Positions 1 through 12,000 of a stretch of DNA of 64,000 nt are shown piece by piece (the stretch's first letter is position 1; each line of letters begins with the position of its first letter). Origin of the DNA: Patagioenas fasciata. Its lineage: Eukaryota; Chordata; Aves; Columbiformes; Columbidae. The notes below the pieces were generated by a model. The model made no database searches. It saw only the letters and a list, made by a program, of their open reading frames with translations, and was not told the origin of the DNA. The stretch is from positions 117,969,001 to 118,033,000 of the forward strand of contig NC_092520.1 of NCBI RefSeq assembly GCF_037038585.1, read 5' to 3'. Both the position numbers and the translations under genes were made by a program.

Positions 1-433
1 TGCTATTACTATTGGATTTGAGATTCTAAGTCACACTCCTCTCACTTAAATACATCATAATACTAAATATAGTAAAAGTTTTCAAAAAGGATTTGCCTCC
101 CTTTATCTAGTTTCTTGTTAGAAAATTATGGTTTTGTACACCTTAAGCTCATGTCTGATAAACTCCAGAAGAAGCGGGGCATTGGATTGAAGTCATTAGA
201 AGTAAAGGCAGTTGGTTTGGCTTTACATTGTATAATTGCATTATCTAGTGTTAACAATAGAACAAAACAGGGACCTGAATACATTATTTTCTAATCTAAA
301 GCAAAGATTAATTCATTGATTCTATGTGTAAGGGAAATCTGGATATAAAACAGTCGTAGTAATCACAACAAAAAATACATTATTGAAAGAAAAAGGCACA
401 TAGTGTACACTCAAGACGTAAAGCAGCAGTTTT

Positions 434-471
434 TAATAATAGGAAGTCGAAATAATAATAGGAAGTCGAAA
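434..471. repeat. Short tandem duplication (18-bp unit)
   Basis: Two adjacent copies of an AATAATAGGAAGTCGA unit lie head to tail. The flanks are AT-rich and noncoding. Confidence 0.75.
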
Positions 472-507
472 CATTCAGTTGAGTTTTTGCATGATATCTC
501 TTTCATT

Positions 508-555
508 GTTTTTTTTTTTGTTTGTTTGTTTATTTGGTTGGTTGGTTGTTTTTAA
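508..555. repeat. T/GTTT/GGTT simple repeat
   Basis: A poly-T run passes into GTTT and then GGTT tetranucleotides, an interrupted microsatellite. Confidence 0.85.
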
Positions 556-3500
556 TGTGTATTTTTACCATACATACTGAAAGACTGAAATATTTCCATA
601 CTTAACTGTAACATCCTCTGCCTGGGAGGAGGATGAAGATCTTTATGTATCTACCACTTCATCTAACAAACCATCCAGGCGAGGGGGTGCACGGGATCTG
701 TCCTTTCCAACATTTCACACTGTGGACCCAGTAGCTAAGGATGGGGAAAAGCAAAGCAGAAGAGCCAGTTTCTATGCTCTGAAGGAGAACACACCAGTTA
801 GTAGATGAAAGAAAATATACTCCTTGATCTCTTCAACCTTTTGTAGCAGTGCTTGTGAAATGAGACTTTTAAGACAATAATAGTTTGTCCAGATTTGCCT
901 GAAAAGACAGTAAATAGTGCATTCTTGACAACTTAGTTTCATTTGTGCACCAAAACTTGGGGTCAGATTCTTGGTGAATAAACTTTATAACATGTATGAA
1001 GAGGCATATCTGTTCCAAACCACATTCCCAGAAAAAAACGGAACTATTTTATCCACTATTCTATCTCCAAATTCAGCTTAGGGTGGAAAGCTAGAATGTA
1101 AAATATCACCTTGTATGAATAAAGGGTAAGTTGGTTTCAAACTCATTTATTATCAAGGCAGTCAAACTCCCCAGAATGCCACTTATATCACCTCAGCGTG
1201 GCTCACAATTGCATAAGTGAAAACTGCAAACTAACCACATTTACAAAATAAATGGGGTAAAAGTAGGACTATTTCAGAGGCAAAGCTGGGCAAAACATCA
1301 GACATGAAGAATAAAACAGACCGTGACACCTCTTCAAAATTTAAGATTTATTTGTCCTTTTTCCTCCACGATTTCTGGGACTTTTGGTTATCTGTCTAGT
1401 TTGTGTTCTTTTTTTTTTTTTTTCGTCTTTTTTAATGTAGTGTGCAGTAAAAGATTCTTATTAGTCACTGAAAAAACAAGAGAACAAATAGCAGGTGGAG
1501 TGTGATCTTTGTGAGATTTTAATTTCATAGTAACCACTTGCATTATGTGATTTGATTTCTTCTGTAGTGTCCTTTTCTTGAAAGATAAAAGCTCATTAAA
1601 ATACGTAAAAAGTTTTGAAAACTTCCTCTTCTGTACGTAAAGAGAAAAAATAGTAACTCCTCTGACTAATGAGCTAGTTATTCAGAGGTGTGTCTCTTTT
1701 AGGGCATTTTTGAAGAACTTGTGTTCACGTATTTAGATGTGGGCTCTGGTCCCACAGCGGGAAGTGGCAGTGGAAATGGGCTTTTCTGAGGGGGGTTCTT
1801 GCAAAAAGGGAAGTCTCTTGAATCAATTTCTCATTGTAGTCTTAAAGCAAGACATTCTCCAGTGCTGAACTCTCCTGCTTCTCAGCCTTAATGATGGATA
1901 GGTATCCAGGATTTAACATGCATTAAAATGAAGGTAAGTTTTGAAAAAAATAGTGTAAATGGTCCTATTGTTTTGACTCTTCAGCTACCCAGACCTTTAA
2001 CATGTATTTGACCTATAATATTTATTTCATTATTCCTTAATCAATTTCAACATTGTCTATTATAAAATACAGGGTCTTGAAAAATAGGAAATTACAGCCT
2101 TAAATGAAGTATAAGTTTTAAGTAGTCTTAATCAGACAAACAGTTCTGGTGTTTGCCTTTAGGTAAGACTGTGCATTAGAGACACGAATAAAAGATTCCA
2201 TTGCTTACTGGTTAAATTTACTCTCTAAATTAGGCATATTTTTCAAGAGCACTTGAAATTGTCTTTTTGAACGATGCTACTATTTTTTACAAAGAAAACA
2301 TTAAAAAATAATCTGTTTCTTAAAATGTTAACTTTTGTATTTAGGAAGATATAATAATCAACCCCACAAGATTTTCAAAAATGCCTTTATTCAAACACAG
2401 GGACAGTGAACAGAACTACAATTCAGGAAACTTTTAGGCCTCCTGAATTCTTAAAATTAAACTGTTTACTTCCCCTACACTCAGAGTAACTGCTTTTATA
2501 TTTTGTGAAGATTGGTTTCACTACTTTCATTTTTCTTTCTCTTAGGGTCTAGTTCCCCGATTTGCCAGGTGGGTTTTTCACAAGACCTTACAGTCTCTGC
2601 AGCTGCAGTGGCTGGAAGTTCCCCCCATGCTATCTCGCCTTTCTTTACTCCAGCAACCCACTGTTGTAAACCAGACATTACTGGGCAGCAACAAACAGGC
2701 ATTGACTATAGTTGAAGTTCAGTAATGAAATGAAGGCAATAAGCAAAAGACCAAAAAAACCTCCTAAAATATAAGTGTAATACTTTTTTTTAAGTATTAA
2801 GAATATTTATCTACTAAAAAAAAAAAAAAGGTATTTTTTGACAGTGCACTCTTTGGAAAGCAATCAATTATTGAGATAGTTTATATTGCATTAGATTGAC
2901 TGGACTGTCTGTAAGTGTATTTGGTTAGTGTGCATTTCTCTGGAGACAAAAAGGACTAAAAGGTCTTTTTTAAAAAAAAAAAAAAGTCAAGCAATGAATT
3001 CTATTTTGCACCTTATGGACTGAATTTCAAGACCATAAGCTCACACAAAGCTCTTTGCAACACAGCATTAGAAATGCACAGTCCTGTCTGTGTATGTTTG
3101 AGAAGAAATGTTGTGTCATTCTGCTCAACTATGCTGCCATAAATAGAAATATGCATTATTTGAGAAGTCATGGGTTGAAAGCCTTTATGTATGGATTATG
3201 ATGGCTTTTCATTCCTCCTGATGACCTGGGGTGTCCTTACATTGCAGTGCTTTCACTTTGCTCTTTCCTGTGGACCAATTCATTCCATATAAACATAAGA
3301 AACACCCTGTGAGTTCAGCCCCACGGTCTATCTGCTATTCTCTCTGCAGCAGTGGCATCAGGAGGTGCTAACTGGATATCAACCTCAACTCTGACCACCT
3401 CCTGCAGCCCATTCTCCAGGTATTCTCCCCGCATCTATAGTTGCTGAATTAGGGATATCAGAGAGTACATCCGTCTCTAATACGTTTAAGTACCTTTTCA

Positions 3501-5281
3501 CATTCCTGCTTTCCATGAATTTGCCTGATCCTGTTCTCAGCCTGCTGGCAGTGTTTGCGGGAGCAAGGTGCAGGAGTCCACTGGATGCTGAATGGAGAAG
3601 TAACTCTCAGTGCTGTACAAAAGTTACTCCTGGGAACAAGTTACCTGTGGGAAACAGCAATGACCACCCTGAAATACCTTTATTTGACTCAAATTAGAGT
3701 TTTGTTGTTGTTTTTTCTGAAGTTTATTCAGAGTTCAAAAATCTTCCTTCTCCTGCCCCTGTGTTTCCTCTCTCTAACTGAAAGCATTTATATTACGCCA
3801 CAGATGATTTCAGTTTTTAGCACCAAATGTTGTTGCTACTTTAAGATTTATTTTGTTCTTTTTTCTATTTCAAGTCCCCTTTTGACTTTTTTTTTTTTTT
3901 TCTCACAAATGTAGTCATGTTACTGACAGGCACAAATATTGTTACTTGCTTAGTGTTTTCCATTCTCATTAATTTCCCTTCTTCCTAATTCAAATAAAGT
4001 TCATACATGTGCCTAGGACTATTTTTGATAGTTCCACCTCGTGGGAATGGATGAGGCCTTTACAGCCACTATATGTTGAACTGCAAACCCTTGAAAGCTC
4101 CTTGTTTTCATTTTATATTTTCCCCGAATTTTACACTTGCCACACAGTGTACTGTCCAAGGGGCATCATTAATGGGAAGTGAGGGTAAGAACAGCTCAAC
4201 TCTTCCCTCTGCAGGCAATTAGAACTGACTTACTTCCTATAAACACCCAGCAGGATTTTTTTTTTCCATGCACATGGTGTGACATACACACTACAGCTGC
4301 TGCTGCTACAGCTGAGACCAGTGCCAAAATGAACCAGGTGGAGGAATCTCCTTAAAGAGTTTTGTTATGTTTTTTTTCATAGCACTTCATAAACAATGAT
4401 GGCGTTCATTAAATGACCTCTTATTCATGTCATTATGCAAAAATAACACTATAAATTAATGTATATGTGTATTTTTTTTCCAGGTAATCTCATTGCAGAT
4501 TTTTTGGATGTGCTGAACATTCACACATTTTCCTCTATATGAACAATGTCTCTTGTCAGTCAATATATTGTGAACATTTCAATATGGCTCCAGTGGTCTT
4601 TTTGCTGATCTCTGGCTAACACACGTAGTGTGTGAGGATTTAGTATTGGAAACAATTGCAGCCAAGGCAAATCAGTTAGTTTGGGAGTGAAAGACCCCAA
4701 ACACAGAGGCGTAATAATTCTGTGGAGAACTCGTAATATATTAGAGGTTGTTTTACAATAAAGCAACCTTTGTATGAATACTCAGCCATCAAACAGCAAT
4801 TACGTCTTTCTAAAATCAACTTTGATCAGTGTGGAATCTGACTGCTTCCTGTATCCCAAACTTAGCAGCCACCTGATATACTCCAGCTGACAGTCATGTT
4901 TGCAAATGGCAAGATTCATCTATCCTCAAATATTTACAATTCACGTCCTCCTAAAGTAGATACCTAAACCAGGTAACACAAATCACAACCTAGAAGTGAC
5001 AGTTACTCTGCTGTCACTAGAGGTTGGATAACTCATACAGTTACAGCTGCTGGTTTTGTGTCTAACTTAACTTGTGTCAGGTGGCTCCTACCCCAACTGC
5101 CTGCTTTCAGTGTCGTTGTGTCATATCTGTGGTCTGGCCTTCCAGTCTAAGTGGTACTGCCATTCAAAACCAGCTCAGCACGGCACATCTGTCCTCTGCC
5201 CCTGGCACCCAGTTAAAGAGTGCACTTAAATAGAAACATCCTGGGAATAGAAGGCACCAATGAGCAAGATCCTTTAAGCAT

Positions 5282-5327
5282 ATGTCATTTCATATTTACT
5301 TCTTATGCTTCATACATCACTTAACTG
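5282..5327 (+). CDS. Candidate signal-peptide exon B of gene 1 (alternative)
   Basis: An ATG opens MSFHIYFLCFIHHLT and then one extra base before GTGAAG at 5328. This is again phase 1, and it would create an Asp codon at the junction. The segment is hydrophobic but short, and the ATG context is poor (C at -3). It competes with exon A, and the true first exon could also lie left of the window. Confidence 0.2.
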
Positions 5328-5737
5328 GTGAAGTGACGGTTTTGTCTTATTTCACAGATGCAAAAAGAAAATATCATGTTTTAAGTGCTTTTTCAACCAA
5401 ACTTGGAACTAAAGAGTCTCAGTTTCTACAAACCCGAGGCCCAAAGCATTTGCTATGGCACGTACCACAGTCATTCTTGTCGTGCCGATATTAAGCTTTT
5501 TCCAGCCTAAGATAATGTTTTCCACTAGCCTGACAAGTGGACAACCAGAGATAATGGGTAAGTAAAATATTAAGCAATAGTTCATCCTACACTAGCCATC
5601 ACAGATGTCTGACTTGAACATGTCATCAAGGCACTTTCTACAGCCCATAGAGAGAAATGGAGACCTGTGCTAGGAGAGATGTCCAAGACAGGTAAAAGAG
5701 AGTCACCTAACATTTTGTGAACTGCAGAAAGGTAAAC

Positions 5738-5798
5738 ATGAATCTCACTGCTAAAGTCATTTTCATGTTCAACGGAGCTCAGCAACTACCTGCTGCAC
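5738..5798 (+). CDS. Candidate signal-peptide exon A of gene 1
   Basis: An ATG with A at -3 opens a 20-residue leader, MNLTAKVIFMFNGAQQLPAA, followed by a possible GTAAAA donor at 5799. It ends in phase 1, as the 5916 exon requires, and would leave a 117-bp intron. A possible acceptor (ACTGCAG) ends at 5727. The start resembles the MKLTSQ.. leader of gene 2. Against it: the hydrophobic core is short and the donor is weak. Confidence 0.3.
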
Positions 5799-5915
5799 GT
5801 AAAAGCAGAGCTCCTGGGGGAGCTACGGGGTATGTAAGCCTTACTGAGAGCCAAGTCTTTTGTCTATGCAGTGGTGGGCTCTCTCTTCCTCTCTGTAATC
5901 TCATTGTAATTGCAG

Positions 5916-6070
5916 ATGCACTTCGGCTACATAATGTTCTGTGGATTACCAAGCATGAGTCAAGAGTTATTCTGTTCTGGAACAATAACTTGACAAAAGA
6001 AGAAACAGACAAATACACAGTGAAGTATATTTTGATTTACAAATTCTTCAATAGCACTCATGAAAGGAAA
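5916..6070 (+). CDS. Gene 1 exon: first half of D1
   Basis: The exon follows a classic pyrimidine tract ending TTGCAG at 5915 and precedes GTAAGT at 6071. It enters in phase 1 and leaves in phase 0. It encodes residues 1-52, including VILFW and the N-glycosylation sequons NLT and NST. It resembles the start of the IL5RA N-terminal fibronectin-III domain (..VLLQW..). It contains no cysteine. Confidence 0.85.
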
Positions 6071-9000
6071 GTAAGTTGTTTAATGGTTATCCATAGTTTA
6101 AAGTTAATTCATATTATTGCATTCAGTAGATGAATTTGCACAATTTCATTTTCAGTGCTTAGTACCTTTGTACAATTCCTTCTTCCTCCTCTTAGGAAAG
6201 ACTGAAGGAGAAGAAAAAGATAATACATCTTGAATTATACTCTGGTTTTAATGCTAAAGTTAAAACACAGCTTTTTGCAAAAGAAACAGAAGATGTAATT
6301 GAGGAGAGTGGTTGGACAAAATTTATTTACAAGGCGCCTCCAGGTCAGTTATTTCCTGCATGCTGTTAAGACATCCAAGCATTTGTGATAATGTTCTGTC
6401 TCAGTTGGAGACATATCATTTCTGAAAGCTCATTATTATCTTATGCTACTTTTCTTGGCACGGATTTTTTGAGCAGGTGACACATAACACCTTGGAATAT
6501 TGGAGAATTCTTTCCTTAATTAGACATGTTCAGATTCGGAAAAATCCAGCTCTGCTGAACAAGAACTCAGAACAACCCAAACTCTCCCTCCATATTCCCT
6601 AGCAACTCATATCTCTTGAAGATTGCTCTGGATCACCTGGTTTCAGGAAATCTTAAAAGAGTAGAAGTTTTCAGCTAATACTTTGGACATTTTTTCTGTA
6701 AGTGGGTTAGTAAAGCTTTTGGTGGTAGTAGCAGATGCAGTTCTCAGTTGTCAATAGTCCAAAAAGCAGAAAGACACGTTTGTTCTCACCTGCCACCTAT
6801 TCACACGTCTAGAAATAAGGCTCCATAGTGGCTTTGTAAAGGAAAACATTTTTTTTATTATGAAATCCATGTAAAATATGTATCACTCTTTCTTTTTTCC
6901 CCTTTCTTTGTTGCAGTATATATTCAGAGTCTTTCATGCATCATATATAACATTTCTTTTTTCAATTGCACCTGGCATATTACAGAAGAAGCTCCTGAAG
7001 ATATTCAGATCTTTTTTTCACACAGGTAAGGGTCTTGTGCAACATAGATACGGAACCATGTTTTTGTGCCTGTCTTTGATTTACAAGACTCATATTTCCT
7101 TCCCACAGACACGTAGGAAAAGATTTCAAATGCCAGCAATATATAAAGAATGCAAGGAAAAAAAATATTGGTTGCCATATGAAAGAAATATATTTCCAAC
7201 CATCAAGGAAAATCAACTTAAACATAACTGTAAGAAATCTGAGAAATAATTCAAGTGGACTGTCTTATTACAAAGCTGTTACACCTCAGAGAATAGGTAA
7301 GTGCTATCTCATTATCTACTATGAAAAGTTCATTTATTGCGTTATTTCCTTGGTCTGGAAAGCAAAGAAAGGAGGGATGTGTGACAAAGTCAGAATATTA
7401 ATTCTAACTTTCTATGCATTTATCTCTCTTGGAATCTTACACAAAGATTAAACAAAATGGATTATGGCTCAAAGGTTTGTATTTTTTTCTCTGATGAAAT
7501 ATCATTGTTTATCTGTAACTGGCATTTTAAAAAATTGATGGGTTAGTGTTAGAAAATGCAATTTGAAAAGCATTATATCCTTACTTTCTCCAGTTTTTAC
7601 TATCTTTTTATCTTTTTTTTTTTTATAGTACTGAAGAAAATATGGTTAAAAAGAAACATAAATAGAAAAAATGTAATTCATAACTGAATTTAAGAATATG
7701 AGTGTTCTCAAACATCAGTAATATTTCTATTTATTTATTATGCCCTTTTCCAGTTACAAGTACTTTGACAGTTATTTGTAATTATCTACAGTTTTGAATA
7801 GTCATATAAAATTATTTTTTCTTACTTGTCTAGGAAGTTTGAATTAATCTCATGGGTAAGAAACTCACCTGATTTTTAACACAGACTGCAGATTCACATA
7901 CCTTTAAAATATGAACATGTTGATCATATTCCAGATCTATAACCCAAGAATCAGTCATAACTCAAGGAATAGCAAAAAGCTTATTCAAACCTACTAAAAT
8001 TTATTTTCAGTTAGTTCTCATTTATTCTGTTTTAACACATTAGAATTATTTTATTTACCTAAAGAATTACATTGCTGTCAGAGCCAGTTATAAGCAAGAT
8101 GCTTTATTTTAGCAAAATAAAACATTTTTAAGAAAATCAGATTTTCTTGGAAAGACAGCAGTAATAAAAAGAAAATTTAAAAAGCAGAAAAATTATGTGC
8201 AGGAAGACTGTAGTAGGTGTTTTCATAGCTGACTGGGAAGATGCTCACTTCCAGACTGGCTGCCTGGGTCTGATCCCACCTGCAGTTTCCAGAGCAGAGT
8301 TGCCATAGTGCATCCAGTCTTAGGATCAAATGCCTCATACAGCAACAAAAGCTTTCAGGTGATGTTCAGGGATGATTCTTGAGCTACTCTGATTTTCGTG
8401 ACAACCTCCCAAGCAAGGGCTTGCCCAGCTCCACCTTGGCAGTTTCATGTCTTCTTCCACCCTTCTGCTACTCCTCAGGCAAACTTCCCACCCAGGGCCT
8501 CCCCATGGAACATACGGATGGGGTGGGCAGGAGTGAGTGAGCTGATAGGTGAGAGGTAGCAGGATCTCCCTTTCTTCCTTCTCTCTCCATCCACTTAATC
8601 TTCATCCCCTTGCTCAGAGCAGTCACCACCACCTCTTTGCAGAGGCCAGAGTGCCAAAATTTGCTTGCTGTCCTTCTTCCATTCCCGCTTTAGCCATTTT
8701 TAGCCATCAGCAGGGTGCACACCTGTCAGAGCTGGCTCAGCCAGCAGCTTTCCCTCATGCCTTAGCACCAAACACAAACCCTGTTAACTTGCCTTGCCTC
8801 TAAAACCCATTGCCAAGCTTTGGCAGGGCACCACAAAATCTGAGTGTGCTTGCAGGGGATGGTTTTCACTTTGCAATTACTGACTCCAACACTGCAAACC
8901 TGAGTTGTCTTCTCCCTCCTAAGAAGGTGCCCTTTAGGTCACACACATCAAAAAGGGTCATTTATACCTGGGCTCTCCTTCTTAAACAGGAAAGCCTCCA

Positions 9001-12000
9001 GCTGGGCTTGGCCCCAGACCTTGTGCAGTCCTGCTGGGAGTTACCAGCCCCTGCAATCCAAGCTTTCTTCCAGTAACATGGAAGGACTTGAGCATACTGG
9101 TGGATGAAAAACTGTACACAAACTGGGACTGTGTGCTTGCAGCCCAGAAGACCAATCATATCTTGGGCTGCATCAAAAGGAGCATGCCCAGCAGGTCAAG
9201 GGAAGTGATCCTGCCCTTCTGCTCTGGGGAGACCCCAACTGGGGTACTGCATCCAGCTCTGGGGTCCTCAATACAGGAAAGAGATGGATCTGCTCAAGAG
9301 GATCCAGAGGAGACCACCAAGATGATCCAAAGGCTGGAACATCTCTCCCACGAGGAAAGACAGAGAGTTTTGGTTTTTCAGCCTGGATATTGTGACCTTT
9401 CAGTACTTAAAAGGAGCCTATGAGAAGGATGGAGATAGACTTTTAGAAGGGCCTGTTTTGACAGGACAAAGAGTAATGGTTTTAGACTAAAAGTGGGGAG
9501 ATTCAGGCTAGACATGAGGAAGAAATGTTTCACACTGAGGGTGGTGAAGCACTGGCCCACATTGTCCAGAGAAGTGGTAGATGCTCCATCCCTGGAGACA
9601 TTCCAGGCCAGGCTGGACGGGGCTCTGAGCAACCTGATCTAGTTGAAGATGTCCCTGCTCATTGCAGGGGATTAGACTGGATGACCTTTGAAGGTCCCTT
9701 CGAACCCAAATTATTCTTACGATTCTACCATGACATATGGTCTGATAAAACAGGATTCATGCACACCCTGTGCTGCAAGCATCCCAAAAATTACTCATTT
9801 CTGGTTACCTGGGAGGGAGGGTGTGTGCTGAAGAAATTTCCAGGTGGTAGGAGAGAATAGCATGAAAAAAACCTCTTTCCTACTCTTGATATGCTCACTG
9901 AAGGGAGAGATGCTCTGGGAATAGTATTTCTCAGACTAAATGAAAATAAGGTTGCTGCTGACTTTCATCACCTTTCATGTCTCATAGTGTGCCTTCACCC
10001 TCAAACACAGGTGTTGGTCACTGCCAACAGCCTTGGGGACAGGCAGAAGCTAACAATTTTACAAGCCTGAGGTAGCTCTGGAATAAGTGTTTTTACTGAC
10101 TTTATAGGAATTTCGCTTAAATAGAGGAGACTTCTCAAAGAGGGGAAGGAAAAAGAAAAGTCTGAAAGGAAACCCCAGTGTGACATACAAGTCTGTGGAG
10201 AGACGTGGTCACACAGCCCCAGCTACTAGAGCAAGTACAGCGACTTCATGGATGAGTAATGCTGCCACTTGCCCTTTCTGTCTCTCTCTGACTTTTGTAT
10301 CCAGCACCACATTGCAGCCCTGTTAGACCCAGACCTCACTGACCCTGTCCATAGACTTGCCACACACTTCTGCTGCTTCTGGGAGAGTTTTTCCAAAAAA
10401 CTTCAGCTGCATTTCCTCCCTTCACAGCAATTCAACAGCAGCCAGAGGGGACTCAGTGGGAGTGTTCCAGCACGCACCCAGGATCAGTATCCTGACACTA
10501 GAAAGCCACTGTAGACTTGTTTATCTAAACCAAAGGTTAAAATCCCAGGAAGTCAAATGTCCCTTGCTTACAACCCTGTACCTTATCCCTTTCTAAAAAA
10601 ACAATCATTGCCATCATATTCCATGCACTTTGTGATTGGAGAACAATGGCAGGAGGGGGATTTTTTGTTTGTTTGTTTACATCTCCTAAACATGTTGTGC
10701 TTTCTCCATAGCAAGTGCTTGCCTGTTCATATAAAAGAGAGAGAGGGGGAGATTTCTGAAGCATCTGTAGCAAACTTTGCATGTTTAATAAGACTTGTCA
10801 GGAGCTGACATCTTTTCAGTAACCTCTCAGTGAGAGATGAAACTTCATTTTTTTTTTTTCAAAGTTATGCTACTAGGCTCATGGTCAGACTTGTGGTAAC
10901 CCACCAGACACAGTGGAAATTATCCTACATGGCAGGGAGCCTGTAGCAACTCAGATGTCTCCTTGACATCAATCCTCACTCTGGAGAGTGAGCTCAAAGG
11001 TCTCACTCCTCCTGTCCACCCTTGCTACCTTCCCTGGAAAGATAAATGGAAAAAAAAAAAAAAAAAAAAAAAGACTCCCTTTATTTTGAGACGGAAATGG
11101 ATGCCATTTGTGAGCAGCACTTTCAAAGAAAATATGTCACTCACTGAACGCCTTCTTTGGGTGTGATAATCTCCCAAATAGTCAGCAATGTATTTTAAGG
11201 ACTAACACACTCTGTTTGTTTTGCGTCACCATGAATATGAGAAAAAGCATGAGGTACACAATGTTTCTCTGTGCTCTTTTTTTCAGAGAAACTGAACCCA
11301 CCGATCAACGTCTCAGTTTCCCTTGAAAACAGAAGTATTAAAATTCACTGGAAACCCCCGCCTACTATTGGCTCTGCAAGTAGCAAGTGCTTTTTGTATC
11401 AAGTGAAAATAACAGATCACAAGGTAAGTGTTTTTTTTGGTAATACACTTATCCTGTATCACATAACTTCCATGAAAACTATGCATCCCTTGAATTTAAT
11501 AGAATTAAAACCCAAACTTTAAAAAGGCCCAAGATCTTTCATGACTAATCTAACTTTTTTTTTGTCTTTCTTGTCAAAAATGGAAAATCAACACATGAGG
11601 TCTTTCAGAGTCATACTTGCATTGGACTGGATTTGTTTTTTCTTTTCTTTTTTTTTCTTTTCTTTTTTTTTCTTTTTTTGTTTGTTGTTGTTGTTTTGTT
11701 TTTTCTTTTTCTTTGTACGTTACTATCGCAGAGATTATTGAATTTTTTGATATAGAAAAATGAGTATTGATAAAAACCAAAGTTTAGCAGCTGCTTTGAT
11801 AATATTTTTAAAGAAAAAATCCCATGTTATCTTTGTTATTTCTACATACACGATGAAAAGAATGATCCATGCTGTTTGCATGTGTTAGATATACTTTAAA
11901 AACTTTAATGGTGTATCAGCAGCTTCTTTTAAGTCTTACCAGTAAGAACTGGAACAGTGTTATAGTTTAGGCTGTGACATATGGTGACTAAATACCATCT

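Larger units (their letters stand above)
1..5281. other. Upstream of gene 1: no gene seen
   Basis: AT-rich unique sequence with poly-T and poly-A runs (about 1409-1424, 2818-2829, 2971-2985, 3887-3901). The longest open frame (3555-3914, 119 codons) has no family motif and runs into homopolymer. A noncoding first exon or the promoter of gene 1 could be here but cannot be identified. Confidence 0.6.

Noticed and set aside
5717-6133. Reading the 138-codon frame at 5717 as one unspliced exon
   Set aside because: A strong polypyrimidine tract and AG at 5915 and a GTAAGT at 6071 mark exon borders; the sequence upstream of 5915 in this frame does not resemble a receptor domain.
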